Shown: positions 23,685 to 32,511, counted from the first letter of the stretch. The stretch: DNA of 64,000 bases from Acidovorax sp. Leaf191 (GCF_001424425.1 NZ_LMPT01000018.1:372001-436000), one strand, 5' to 3'. Program-made: numbers and translations. Notes: generated from the sequence alone by a model not told the origin.

Positions 23685-23770
23685 GGTCAAGGAGAAAAAC
23701 GAATGGGGGGCCTGGAGGTAGACATGGGGGTGGATGGGCCTCGCAAAGACGGGCTTTCAATCATTCAATA

Positions 23771-23796
23771 CCGTTCGGGCTGAGCCTGTCGAAGCC
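23771..23796. repeat. Single arm of the REP-like repeat
   Basis: The sequence beginning CCGTTCGGGCTGAGCCTGTC matches the left arm at 13233 with few changes, but no inverted partner follows. It lies in the 157-bp gap between the PepSY gene and the next operon gene. Confidence 0.7.
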
Positions 23797-23841
23797 TTGC
23801 GCGGCGCTTCCGCAGGCCCAGCGTGACCGGTTCAATGACCA

Positions 23842-25002
23842 TCAACTCGCCGCAGCGATGCCGCCGCCTGCGGCCTCGGCCTCGCGCCGGCGTTGCTGGC
23901 GCGCGTCGAGCCAGATCAAGGTGCCCGAGATCGACAGGAACGCGGGTGTCATGCCCAGCAAGAAATACAGCCACTTGAGCGCCAGCCCGCCGAAGTCACC
24001 AAAGTGCAGCGGCTCCATGAGGCCATTGACCAGCGACCAGAAGCCGGCCGTGCGCGGGTCGTGCACCTTCCGGGGCACGCCGGTGGCGGCGTTGATGTCC
24101 ACCCGCGCAGTGCTGGCCAGGTGGTCGCTCAGGTTGCCGGTGAAGCCCGCCTCAGCGGTATCAATCCCCCAGCGGCGCATCGACACGTAGCGCGCCTCCA
24201 GCCCCGGCACGGCCTGCTGCGCAGTGGCGTACAGGGCATCGAGCGACTGCATGCGCACGGGCTCTGCGGCATCGCCCGCGGCCTTGCGCGCAGGCTTGGG
24301 GGCTTTGGCGGCATCGGTGCCGCTGGTGTTGCTGTTGACGGTGCTTACGTATTTGTAGCCCTGCTCGAACAGCGGCGCCAGGCCCATCCATGCGCCCGTG
24401 GTCGCGATCAGGATGTGAAAGAACAAACCCCAGATGCCCGCGGACTTGTGCAGGTCGGACATGACCACGCGAAAGCTGCGGCCCCAGCGCTGGGTGAACA
24501 GCTCGGCCAGGATCTTGCGGTGGATGACGATGCCCGTGACGATGAGCACCAGCATGGCTGCGCCCAGAAAGCCCACGATCCACCGCGGCCCGAAGAACAG
24601 GAACACGTGCAGCATGCGCAGGTACTGGCCGAGCTGGCTGTCCACCGGGCCCACCACCGCGCCCGTGTCCGAGCGCAGTGCCACCTTGGTCCGCGTGCTG
24701 GCCGGCGCGCCGCGCTCGCGCACGAAGGCGAAGTAGCTCGGGTTGACCGCATCGGGCAGCGCGATGGTCTCCACCGTGGCGCCGGGGTAGCGGGTGTGCA
24801 GCTGGGTCAGCACTGCGTCGAGCGAGGCAGGTTTGTCAGAGCGTGGCAACTGCGCCAGCGACGGGTTGGCCCACAGGTCGATCTCGTTCTTGAACACCAC
24901 CACCGCGCCCGAGAAGCACACGATGAACAGCAGCAGCCCCGTGACGATGCCCGCCCAGGAGTGCAGGACGAAAAGGCGATTCAGGGTGCGCTGGCTGGTC
25001 AT
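23842..25002 (-). CDS. PepSY-associated transmembrane protein (iron reductase-like)
   Basis: A 386-residue PepSY-TM protein: a first helix (VLHSWAGIVTGLLLFIVCFSG, about residues 11-31), PepSY-type periplasmic sequence, then three further helices (IVGFLGAAMLVLIVTGIVIH, IWGLFFHILIATTGAWMGL, and a last one near WLYFLLGMTPAFLSISG). The family is implicated in ferric-siderophore reduction at the inner membrane. It starts at ATG 25002 (MTSQRTLNRLF) and lies 35 bp downstream of the TonB receptor gene. Its conserved helix-flanking histidines may bind haem. Confidence 0.87.
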   Translation of the reverse strand: MTSQRTLNRLFVLHSWAGIVTGLLLFIVCFSGAVVVFKNEIDLWANPSLAQLPRSDKPASLDAVLTQLHTRYPGATVETIALPDAVNPSYFAFVRERGAPASTRTKVALRSDTGAVVGPVDSQLGQYLRMLHVFLFFGPRWIVGFLGAAMLVLIVTGIVIHRKILAELFTQRWGRSFRVVMSDLHKSAGIWGLFFHILIATTGAWMGLAPLFEQGYKYVSTVNSNTSGTDAAKAPKPARKAAGDAAEPVRMQSLDALYATAQQAVPGLEARYVSMRRWGIDTAEAGFTGNLSDHLASTARVDINAATGVPRKVHDPRTAGFWSLVNGLMEPLHFGDFGGLALKWLYFLLGMTPAFLSISGTLIWLDARQQRRREAEAAGGGIAAAS

Positions 25003-25037
25003 GGTCGGCTGGCGGTGGCGGAGTGATGGCGCTGCGG

Positions 25038-27233
25038 TCAGAAGAAGTACGTCACGCCCAGGTTGAAGCTGCGGGGCAACGCGGGCGAGACCACGTTGGC
25101 GTTGATCGCGCCGTCGTAGTACGCCTTGTTGAACACGTTCTTCACGCCGGCCGTCACGCGGTAGTTGTCGCCCGCGTAGCTGATGGACGCATCCGCCACC
25201 ACATACGACGGCAGCGTGAACGGGTAGGAGCCGATCTGCTCGCTGACATAGCGCCCGCCCATGCCCAGCGTGATGCGCTGGACCTTTGGCAGCTTGTAGG
25301 TGGCCCAGGCCGTGAGGGTGTGGCGCGGCGTGAGGTTCAGCGGCAGGCCCACGATGGCGGCGTTGTTGTCGCGCGTGACCTTGGTCTGTGTGTAGGTGTA
25401 GGCGCTGGTCAGCTTCCAGCCGTTCTTCATGTCTGCGCCCAGTTCCACCTCGAGGCCGCGCGCACGCTGCTGGCCGGTCTGCACGCTGAAGCCGGTGTTT
25501 GCCAGGTCGGCCGTGGTCACGTTTTCGCGCACCAGGTCGAAGACGGCGAGGGCGCCGGTGAGCTGGCCATTGGGCGACTCGTACTTCACGCCGGCCTCCC
25601 ACTGCTTGCCGGTCTCGGGCACGAAAGGCGAGCCTGCAAACGTCAGGCCCGACTGGGGCAGAAAGGATTCGCCGTAGCTGCCGTACGCGGCCCAGCCGGG
25701 CTTGAACTCATACACCAGGCCGGCGGACAGCGTGGTGGCGCTGTCCTTCTGGCGCGTCTGCGTGTTGGTCACGCGGTTGTCGGTGTCGTTGGTGGACCAG
25801 TCGCGGCGCAGGCCCACCAGGGCCGTCCAGCCCTGGCCGAACTTGATCTGGTCCTGCGCATACAAGCCAGCCACGGTGAGCTTGGCGGGCGCGTCGCTGG
25901 TCAGCGCCGTGGGGCACACGGCCTGCATGCCGTAGACGGGCGCGAACAAATCCAGCGCGCCGATGCGGCAGGTGCGGCTGGCCAGCAGGCTGTGGCCGCT
26001 GCGCACGTCCAGGCCCGTGACGATCTGGTGCTTGGCGCCCAGCGCCTCGAAGCGCGTGAGCAGCGAGGTGTCGGTGGCCAGCAGGTCGTAGTCCATGTAC
26101 TGGCGCGAGGCCTGGCGGTTCTGCAGCCGCTGGTTGGCCTGCAGCGCCTGGTTGGAGACGAAGTTGCCCGTGCCCTTCTCGGTCTCGTAGCGCACGTTCT
26201 GGCGGAAGGTCATCGCGTCGGACACCTTGTGCTCCAGCGCATAGCCCAGCGTGGTGCTCTCCACGTCGTACACGCCAAAGGCAGGGTCGCCGGTGAACAT
26301 CGTGCGGGACAGCGTGCCGTTGCGGTTGGGCAGCAGCGTGCCATATGGCGTGATGCCCTGCTGGCGCATCCACTCGCTGCGGCTGTAGGTGGCAAACAGC
26401 ACCAGGTCGGTCTGCGCGCCCAGGTCGATGGAGAGCGAGGGCGCGAACCACCGGTCCTTGCGGTACACGAACTGGGTGGGGTCGTCGGCGTTGGACACCT
26501 GGGCATTGATGCGCAGCGCCGTCTTGCCCGATTCGGACAGCGGCTTGTTCACGTCGGCCTGCAGCGTGCGCTGGCCGAAGCTGCCCACCTCGACGCCCAC
26601 TTCGTTCAGCGCGTCCTTCTTGGGCCGCTTGCTCACCGCGTTGACGATGCCGCCGGGCTGCACCTGGCCGTACAGCACCGACGCCGAACCCTTGAGCACC
26701 TCGAAGCGCTCGTAGCCGTAGGGCTGCAGCTTGGCCCACATGCCGGGGCTTTGCACCAGGCCGTCGACCAGGATGGATTCGGTAGAGCGAAAGCCGCGGA
26801 TGTTGATGTCGTCAAACCCCCGGCGCCCGAAGTTGACGGGGCTCACGCCCGCCACGGTTTGCAGCGCCTGCTGCACGTTCACGATCTGGCGCGACTCCAT
26901 CTGCTCGCGCGTGACCACGCTCACCGACTGCGGCGTCTCCAGCCGGCGCATGGGCGCCTTGCCGGCGGTCTGGGCCTCGACCGGGGCAAAGCCCATGTCC
27001 TTTTCGGTGCTGGCGTTGATGCGGACTTCTTGCAGCTGGGGGGCGGTAGCGTTGGCGTTGGATGTCGGTTCAACGGCGGGCGCGGGGGCCTGCTGCGCCA
27101 TCGCAGCATGAGCAAGGCACAGGGCCAGCGGGGTCAGGGCGAACAGGCGGGCCTTGCGGGCCGATGGAGTGGGAGACGCAAACGTGCGTGCAGCGCTGGA
27201 CGCCAGGGCCGCGCAGGAGGGCTGGAAAGACAT
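25038..27233 (-). CDS. TonB-dependent siderophore receptor
   Basis: A 731-residue outer-membrane receptor. A signal peptide spans about residues 30-47 (FALTPLALCLAHAAMAQ). The plug domain contains RLETPQSVSVVTREQM and GFRSTESILVDGLVQSPG, followed by ERFEVLKGSASVLYGQVQPG; the barrel ends in LPRSFNLGVTYFF with terminal Phe. No N-terminal STN signalling domain is present, so transcription is probably not controlled through a FecIR-type relay but through Fur (candidate box upstream). Ligand class is hydroxamate-like by family; the specific siderophore is unknown. It is the first gene of an operon with PepSY and membrane proteins. Confidence 0.93.
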   Translation of the reverse strand: MSFQPSCAALASSAARTFASPTPSARKARLFALTPLALCLAHAAMAQQAPAPAVEPTSNANATAPQLQEVRINASTEKDMGFAPVEAQTAGKAPMRRLETPQSVSVVTREQMESRQIVNVQQALQTVAGVSPVNFGRRGFDDINIRGFRSTESILVDGLVQSPGMWAKLQPYGYERFEVLKGSASVLYGQVQPGGIVNAVSKRPKKDALNEVGVEVGSFGQRTLQADVNKPLSESGKTALRINAQVSNADDPTQFVYRKDRWFAPSLSIDLGAQTDLVLFATYSRSEWMRQQGITPYGTLLPNRNGTLSRTMFTGDPAFGVYDVESTTLGYALEHKVSDAMTFRQNVRYETEKGTGNFVSNQALQANQRLQNRQASRQYMDYDLLATDTSLLTRFEALGAKHQIVTGLDVRSGHSLLASRTCRIGALDLFAPVYGMQAVCPTALTSDAPAKLTVAGLYAQDQIKFGQGWTALVGLRRDWSTNDTDNRVTNTQTRQKDSATTLSAGLVYEFKPGWAAYGSYGESFLPQSGLTFAGSPFVPETGKQWEAGVKYESPNGQLTGALAVFDLVRENVTTADLANTGFSVQTGQQRARGLEVELGADMKNGWKLTSAYTYTQTKVTRDNNAAIVGLPLNLTPRHTLTAWATYKLPKVQRITLGMGGRYVSEQIGSYPFTLPSYVVADASISYAGDNYRVTAGVKNVFNKAYYDGAINANVVSPALPRSFNLGVTYFF

Positions 27234-27561
27234 GAAAGTCCCGTTGGAGAGTGGGCAAAACGCGAAGGGGCACTGGCTCGCGTTTCTCTATCCGGGGACG
27301 CTGGCTGGCTGAGGAGTGGGATTCTAATGCGAATAGTTATCGTTTGGGGTCCATCGCCGGCACCGAATCCGATGCTGCATCAGCAGTTCATGCTGCGGCA
27401 AGTCGATGGCGGGGGGGTGAGTTGGCCCATCGCAATATATTGAACCCTGCCGCGAAGAAGCGGTTGAGAGCCCTGGCTGCGCAAAGATTGGCAAACTAGC
27501 GCATCGACTTTTTTTGTGCCCTGCTCCGTCGCGACCACTTCTCCGTTCAGATTGTTTTTTG
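27234..27561. other. Intergenic region upstream of the siderophore receptor
   Basis: 328 bp between divergent genes. It holds the candidate Fur box at 27326-27344; the rest is not recognisable. The macrodomain gene promoter must also lie here, but I can assign no boxes with confidence. Confidence 0.5.
27326..27344. promoter_or_regulatory. Candidate Fur box
   Basis: AATGCGAATAGTTATCGTT resembles betaproteobacterial Fur sites such as AATGCGAAT-N-ATTC-type boxes. It lies about 93 bp upstream of the receptor start, as expected for iron repression. The match is partial. Confidence 0.5.
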
Positions 27562-28077
27562 ATGCCCATCGTTTTACGCGCGATTCAAGCTGACATCACT
27601 TCGTTGCACGTGGACGCGATCGTCAACGCTGCGAACTCGTCCCTGTTGGGGGGTGGGGGCGTGGACGGAGCCATCCATCGCGCTGCTGGCCCGGATCTGG
27701 TTCACGAATGCAGGCTGCTGGGCGGCTGCAAAACGGGGCAAGCAAAAATCACCAAAGGCTACCGGCTGCCCGCGCGGCACATCATTCATACGGTCGGGCC
27801 GGTGTGGCGCGGAGGAACCCATGGCGAGCCTGAGCTGCTGGCGTCTTGCTACCGGCGGTCATTGGAACTGGCGTCAGCGAATGGCGTTTCGTCGCTGGCA
27901 TTCCCCAGTATCAGCACCGGCATCTACGGCTATCCGGTCGAGCTTGCCGCCCACCTGGCCGTGGCGACTGTCCGTGAAACTTCCCAACAAGTCGAAACCT
28001 TGAAGGAAGTCCTGTTTTGCTGCTTTTCGCCAGCCGACCTTGCGGTGTACGAACGCGCTCTGAATGCTGAATGTTGA
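27562..28077 (+). CDS. Macrodomain protein (O-acetyl-ADP-ribose deacetylase-like)
   Basis: A 171-residue single macrodomain. The ADP-ribose-binding signature is present: [26 protein letters not shown] (about residues 18-43), [13 protein letters not shown] and [15 protein letters not shown]. This is the YmdB/MacroD branch that removes ADP-ribose from Asp/Glu or deacetylates O-acetyl-ADP-ribose. The start ATG at 27562 gives [13 protein letters not shown]. It is preceded by GATTGTTTTTTG, with no clear ribosome site. The 3' end carries heptamer-like repeats (28061-28088) that include the stop codon. Confidence 0.92.
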   Translation: MPIVLRAIQADITSLHVDAIVNAANSSLLGGGGVDGAIHRAAGPDLVHECRLLGGCKTGQAKITKGYRLPARHIIHTVGPVWRGGTHGEPELLASCYRRSLELASANGVSSLAFPSISTGIYGYPVELAAHLAVATVRETSQQVETLKEVLFCCFSPADLAVYERALNAEC

Positions 28078-28088
28078 GTGTTGAGTGA
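28061..28088. repeat. Four degenerate TGAnTGn heptamers spanning a stop codon
   Basis: TGAATGC-TGAATGT-TGAGTGT-TGAGTGA run in perfect register, and the third unit's TGA is the macrodomain gene stop. The repeated run continues into the downstream gap. Confidence 0.7.
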
Positions 28089-28215
28089 ACAGTCCTGCCA
28101 AGCCACCTATTGCCACCTCACATCCGTCTGTGGAGTGGTGACGGCCTTATCCCCGCGTCCTTGCTCTGTTGGCAGGCGAATCTTTCAAATAGCCATTGGT
28201 ATCAGAAAGCACATC

Positions 28216-29175
28216 GTGACCGTCGCACTGGCTGTGGGTGATACGCATTGGAGATGGGCTGCCCGCTGCGCCGCAGGAGCCATCGGCAGCCTGTGTCTGG
28301 CGCATGCCGCCCTGGCCGACGACACCAGCGAGGGTGTCGCCCCCCGCATGCTTTCGGCGCCGCAGGACGGCCCCCAGCGCAGTGTGGTGGCCCGCAGTGC
28401 GGTGCGCATGGAAGGGAGTGAGGTGACGGTCTCGCTGACGGCGCAGCCCACGCTGCCAGGCCCGGCGCAATGGTTGATTCAAGGCCCGCTGTTCGGCTGG
28501 CTGGGGGATTCGGAAACGTACCCGGACCGCCACTTTCCCGAGTTGCAGGTGCTCCGTGCTGGGCAGCCGGTTCCTGTCACGGAATCCGTCAAGGCCGTGG
28601 CGGGCGGCGTCGATGTCTCCACCCTGCTGCAACAGGCCGGCATCAACCCCTGGCTGATCGCCGACACGCCCCCGTTCGTCCCCACCGAAGGCATCTCTGC
28701 CGACCTGCTCGCTCAACTGGTCCGCGCAGGTGCGGTGGGCACCTCGGGCACCGACCACCTCGCCCAGTGGCGCGCGCAGCGCACACTGGGCGTGGCGCTG
28801 CCCGCGGGCCAGACGCTGGACATCCGCTACCGGCTGCGCCCCGGGTACGCGCTGATGACGCAGCAGGCCCTCGCAAAAGCCAACCTGCGCCAGCGCTACT
28901 GCCTGGCGGACGCGCCATTGCGCGCGCTGGGCACACGGTTCGGACGCTCTACCCAGTTCATCGCCAAGCGCTACGAGATTGCCGTGGGCGCACAAGACCG
29001 CACGCCGCCCCCTGTACGCCTGAGCGTGGTGCCGCAGGCAGGGGTGGCGTTGGTAGCGGCCTGCACACGGGGCCATGCGCGTTCGGCTGGCGCGGGCGGT
29101 TGGACCGATGTCGAGGTCGTACCGGATCAGCGTGCGGTGCTGCATGTCCTGACGCTGGAGCCTGCCGGCCGCTGA
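28216..29175 (+). CDS. Exported hypothetical protein with beta-rich domain
   Basis: A 319-residue protein with a likely signal peptide ending AHAALADD (WAARCAAGAIGSLCLAHAALA). Downstream of DDTSEGVAPRMLSA the sequence is beta-rich with SVVARSAVRMEGSEVTVSL, PLFGWLGDSETYPDRHFPEL and a Cys in RQRYCLADAP. I do not recognise the family; it weakly recalls DUF4424 exported proteins. The start is probably GTG at 28216. Its gene is alone, convergent with the antiporter gene. Confidence 0.55.
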   Translation: MTVALAVGDTHWRWAARCAAGAIGSLCLAHAALADDTSEGVAPRMLSAPQDGPQRSVVARSAVRMEGSEVTVSLTAQPTLPGPAQWLIQGPLFGWLGDSETYPDRHFPELQVLRAGQPVPVTESVKAVAGGVDVSTLLQQAGINPWLIADTPPFVPTEGISADLLAQLVRAGAVGTSGTDHLAQWRAQRTLGVALPAGQTLDIRYRLRPGYALMTQQALAKANLRQRYCLADAPLRALGTRFGRSTQFIAKRYEIAVGAQDRTPPPVRLSVVPQAGVALVAACTRGHARSAGAGGWTDVEVVPDQRAVLHVLTLEPAGR

Positions 29176-29437
29176 TTCTTTAGCGTTGGGGCCAAAGCGC
29201 CCTTGCTTGGATCCACGATTTGGTGCGCAGCGTACGTGGGTGTCGCATGCGGTGGGCGCCAACTAAAAAATGGCGCGAAATTATTTTACGCGCCAAATTA
29301 ATGGGCGCGAAATAGATTTACGCGCCAATCTAGAGGTCAATGTCGATGCGGGTGGTTGAAGCAGAAGGTGATGTTGTCGTTTTTTAAAGACGTGGATAAC
29401 TATCAAATAGATAGCTATCAGCGCTTGACGGACAGGG
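29176..29437. other. Intergenic region with operator-like palindromes
   Basis: 262 bp between the convergent hypothetical and antiporter genes. It contains two tandem palindromes (29271-29326), a 15-codon open frame from ATG 29341 (SMRVVEAEGDVVVF) preceded by AGAGGTCA, and the dispersed palindrome copy C at the right edge. Confidence 0.55.
29271..29326. promoter_or_regulatory. Two tandem GGCGCG-N11-CGCGCC palindromes
   Basis: First palindrome at 29271-29295 (arms TGGCGCG / CGCGCCA), second at 29304-29326 (arms GGCGCG / CGCGCC), with AAAT-N-TTTA-type centres and a 32-bp period. This is what a multi-site operator looks like, but no intact gene is beside it. Confidence 0.6.
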
Positions 29438-29453
29438 CTAAGACCGGTTTTTA
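29401..29453. repeat. Dispersed palindrome, copy C (overlaps the antiporter 3' end)
   Basis: A diverged copy with TAGCTATCAGCGCTTG left arm and a longer right arm that runs into the antiporter reading frame. On the minus strand it provides the last codons (KNRS) and stop of that gene. Confidence 0.65.
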
Positions 29454-31342
29454 TCCCCATTTTGCGTGCTAGCGATCGCACCGTCTCCCTCGCCGACCTG
29501 CTCTGCGCCATACCCCGGATACGCGCCACCCGCAGAATCCAGCGCCGCGCTCTCCTGCCGCTCCCTCGCCATCTGCTCCGCGAACTGGTTGCGCCCTTCG
29601 CGCGCCACGGCGATGAACTTGGCGCGGTCTTTGTGGTGGGGGTACATGCGGTCGGCCAGCGCGATGTTGTGGGCGCGAAAGCGCTGGGCGATGGCGGTGG
29701 CTTCGGCGGGTGTCAGGCCCATCAGTTCCAGCACGGTGTGCGCGCTTTGCAGGCTGGACTCGAACAGCTCGCGCTGCACCAGCGTCACGCCTGCGTCGCG
29801 CAGCTTGTTCCAGTGGGTGACGTCGCGGGCGCGGGCCACGATCTGCAGGTGGGGGAAGTGCTCGCGCGCCAGCTTGGCGATCTTGAGGGATTGCTCGGCG
29901 TCGTCCACCGCCACCACCAGGATGCGGGCGTGCTCGGCGCCAGCGATGCGCAGCAGGTCCAGGCGGGTCGCGTCGCCGTAGAACACACGGTAGCCGAAGG
30001 TGCGCGCCACTTCCAGCATCTCCACGCTGTGGTCCAGCACGGTGGTGCGATAACCCTGCGCCAGCAGCACGCGCGAGACGATCTGCCCGTAGCGGCCGAA
30101 GCCCGCGATGATGATGGGCGCCTCTTGCGGTTCGGAGATTTCCTCGGCCGCGGGGGCCTTGACGTGTGCGTAGCGGCGCAGCAGCGCCCGGTCGAGCACC
30201 ACCAGCAGCAGCGGGCTGATCAGCATCGACAGCGCCACCGCGCCGATCAGCAGCGATGCGGTCTCGGCCGGGAACACGCTGGCACCGGCGGCGGCCTGGA
30301 ACACCACGAAAGCGAACTCGCCGCCCTGGGCCAGCAGCAGCGTGAACACCGGGCGCTCCTGGTAGGGGATGTTGACGAGCTTGGCCAGGGTGTAGATGAC
30401 GATCGCCTTGGCTGCGAGAAAGCCGACCAGGATGGCGGCCATGAGGCCGGGCGAGCGCAGGATCACGCCGAAGTCGATGCTCATGCCCACGGCGATGAAG
30501 AACAGCCCGAGCAGCAGGCCCTTGAAGGGCTCGATGTCGGCTTCGAGCTCGCGCCGGTACTCGCTGTCGGCCAGCAGCACGCCGGCCAGAAAGGCGCCCA
30601 GCGCCATCGACAGGCCCACCATCACCATCAGGTAGGCGATGCCCACCACCAGCAGCAGCGCGGCGGCGGTGAAGATCTCGGGCGTGTTGCTCTTGGCGAT
30701 CCAGCGCAGCACGGGGCGCAGCAGCAGGCGCCCGCCCAGGATGATGGCGGCGATCACGCCCACGATCTTGAGCACCTCCAGCGCCATCTCGCCCGGCGTG
30801 TGGCCCGCGCCGTCGCCCGCAGCGGCGCCCAGCACCGGCAGCAGCGCCAGGATGGGGATGGCCGCCACGTCCTGGAACAGCAGGATGGAGAAGCCCGCTT
30901 GCCCGCTCTGGGTGCGCATGAGGTTGCGCTCGGCCAGCGACTGCAGCGCGATGGCGGTGGATGACAAGGCCAGGCCCAGGGCGCCCACCAGGCTCACGCG
31001 CCAGGGCAGACCGGCCACGGCGCCCAGCGCAAACAGCACGGCCGCACAGCCCAGCACCTGCGCGGAGCCCGTGCCGAAGATGGGGCGGCGCAGCGCCCAC
31101 AGGCGGCTCGGTTGCAGCTCCAGCCCGACGAGGAACAGCATCAACACCACGCCGAATTCAGCGAAGTGCAGGATGTCCTGCACGTTGCTCACCAGCCCCA
31201 GGCCCCAGGGCCCGATGGCGATGCCCGCCGCCAGGTAGCCGATGATGGCCCCGAGGCCCAGCGCCTTGGCAATGGGCACGGCCAGCACCGCGGCGGTGAG
31301 GTACAGGAAGCCGTAGGTGAGCCAGGTAGGGGCGTGTTCCAT
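29438..31342 (-). CDS. KefB/KefC-type monovalent cation:proton antiporter
   Basis: A 634-residue CPA2 antiporter: an N-terminal 12-13-helix domain (residues 1-385) with GAIIGYLAAGIAIGPWGL and FLVGLELQPSRLW, then an RCK/TrkA-N nucleotide domain (about 400-520) with PIIIAGFGRYGQIVSRVLL and FGYRVFYGDATRLDLLRIAG. The family protects against electrophiles as K+/H+ efflux systems gated by glutathione adducts. The C-terminal tail SAALDSAGGAYPGYGAEQVG is unrelated to the core, and the last residues are encoded by a dispersed palindrome. ATG at 31342. Confidence 0.92.
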   Translation of the reverse strand: MEHAPTWLTYGFLYLTAAVLAVPIAKALGLGAIIGYLAAGIAIGPWGLGLVSNVQDILHFAEFGVVLMLFLVGLELQPSRLWALRRPIFGTGSAQVLGCAAVLFALGAVAGLPWRVSLVGALGLALSSTAIALQSLAERNLMRTQSGQAGFSILLFQDVAAIPILALLPVLGAAAGDGAGHTPGEMALEVLKIVGVIAAIILGGRLLLRPVLRWIAKSNTPEIFTAAALLLVVGIAYLMVMVGLSMALGAFLAGVLLADSEYRRELEADIEPFKGLLLGLFFIAVGMSIDFGVILRSPGLMAAILVGFLAAKAIVIYTLAKLVNIPYQERPVFTLLLAQGGEFAFVVFQAAAGASVFPAETASLLIGAVALSMLISPLLLVVLDRALLRRYAHVKAPAAEEISEPQEAPIIIAGFGRYGQIVSRVLLAQGYRTTVLDHSVEMLEVARTFGYRVFYGDATRLDLLRIAGAEHARILVVAVDDAEQSLKIAKLAREHFPHLQIVARARDVTHWNKLRDAGVTLVQRELFESSLQSAHTVLELMGLTPAEATAIAQRFRAHNIALADRMYPHHKDRAKFIAVAREGRNQFAEQMARERQESAALDSAGGAYPGYGAEQVGEGDGAIASTQNGDKNRS

Positions 31343-31701
31343 GTCTGAATAAAGGCTGGGGCGACGGCCAAAGCCGTGGCCTGCTCAAGGTGTGGGGGAG
31401 CGTGTGCGGAACGTACGAGCGGGCCTGTGCGGGGCTTGAGGCCGCACGTCCGCATGCCCGTGCTAAAGGCGTACGGATGGCATGGATTTTGGCACCGCTG
31501 AGGCCGCGCGGCAGCGGGTGTGCCGTGTTTACTGCACCAGCCTGACGTGGTTGCGCGGCAGTCCACCGGCGTGCTTCTGTTTTGATAGCTGCTTGCGCTG
31601 GATGGCTGAGCGCGAGCGGCTGTTTTTGCCTGCGTCAAGCCGCCAGGCAGGCCGCGTTGCTAAGATGCGGGCCCCTCTTGGCTTTCTCTTGGTGTGACCT
31701 C
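31343..31701. other. Intergenic region with no gene; contains dispersed palindrome E
   Basis: 359 bp between the divergent antiporter and LysE genes. Apart from the repeat at 31581-31627 I see no coding sequence or clear promoter elements. Confidence 0.5.
31581..31627. repeat. Dispersed palindrome, copy E
   Basis: Left arm GATAGCTGCTTGCGCT, right arm AGCGCGAGCGGCTG, ending in a T-run; same family as copies A to G. Confidence 0.75.
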
Positions 31702-32340
31702 ATGGACTTGCAGACCTGGCTGGCGTTTTTTGCGGCATCGTGCCTGATAGCGGTGTCGCCGGGCTCCGGCGCCGTGCTGTCGATGAGCCACGGCCTGTCG
31801 TACGGCGTGCGCAAGACGGGCGCCACCATCCTGGGCCTGCAGCTGGGGCTGCTGCTGATCTTGCTGGTCGCAGGCGCGGGTGTGGGCTCGCTGCTGCTGG
31901 CGTCCGAGGTGGCCTTCAGCATCGTGAAGGTGCTGGGCGCCTGCTACCTGATCTACGTCGGCTTCAACCAATGGCGCGCGGGCGATGCGTCGCCCGTGCA
32001 GGGCGACGAGGCCGCGTCGGCGGGCACCTGGCAAAAGCGCTGCCTGACGGGCTTTTTGACCAATGCCACCAACCCCAAGGGCATCATCTTCATGGTGGCC
32101 GTGCTGCCACAGTTCATGACCGACACGCGCCCGCTGTGGACGCAACTGCTGGTGATGGCCGCCACCACGCTGACGGTGGACGTGGTGGTGATGCACGGCT
32201 ACGCTTTCGGGGCCAGCGCGTTGCGCCGCCTCATGCGCAGTGCGCGGGCCGTGCGCACGCAGAACCGGGTGTTCGGCGGGCTGCTGATGGCGGTGGGTGC
32301 GGGGCTGTTCTTTGTGAAGCGGGGCGGGCAGCACGCCTGA
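31702..32340 (+). CDS. LysE-family amino-acid/metabolite exporter
   Basis: A 212-residue LysE/RhtB-family translocator with about six helices. It has the typical start (WLAFFAASCLIAVSPGSGAVLSMS, with SPGSG in place of the common SPGP motif), the GATILGLQLGLLLIL helix and KRCLTGFLTNATNPKGIIFM, the family's NPK segment. Such proteins export amino acids such as lysine, threonine or homoserine; specificity is unknown. It starts with ATG at 31702, preceded by TTGGTGTGACCTC with no strong ribosome site. Confidence 0.9.
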   Translation: MDLQTWLAFFAASCLIAVSPGSGAVLSMSHGLSYGVRKTGATILGLQLGLLLILLVAGAGVGSLLLASEVAFSIVKVLGACYLIYVGFNQWRAGDASPVQGDEAASAGTWQKRCLTGFLTNATNPKGIIFMVAVLPQFMTDTRPLWTQLLVMAATTLTVDVVVMHGYAFGASALRRLMRSARAVRTQNRVFGGLLMAVGAGLFFVKRGGQHA

Positions 32341-32421
32341 GGGCGGACCGCCCCGGGTGGCTGCAGCGCCGCCGTGCAGGTGGTCTGTGCGGTCCGTGCG
32401 GTCTGCACGGTTTTGCTCTGA

Positions 32422-32468
32422 ATTTAATAGCTGCTAGCGCCTATCCATCAAGCGGTAGGGCACGATTT
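32422..32468. repeat. Dispersed palindrome, copy D
   Basis: TAGCTGCTAGCGCCTATCCA with a right arm TCAAGCGGTAGGGCA. It is located between lysE-like and parA-like genes, upstream of the ParA start. Confidence 0.75.
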
Positions 32469-32511
32469 GGCTTGTAGTTTTCATGAACCCAAAGATTCGA
32501 AGGAGCTCGCC

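Noticed and set aside
23842..25602. A 586-codon PepSY protein extended into the receptor gene
   Set aside because: Residues before MTSQRTLNRLF are antisense-like translation of the receptor's 3' end in another frame; ATG 25002 is the natural start.
25023..27443. An 806-codon open frame antisense to the siderophore receptor
   Set aside because: Shadow of the receptor gene, with no recognisable motif or signal.
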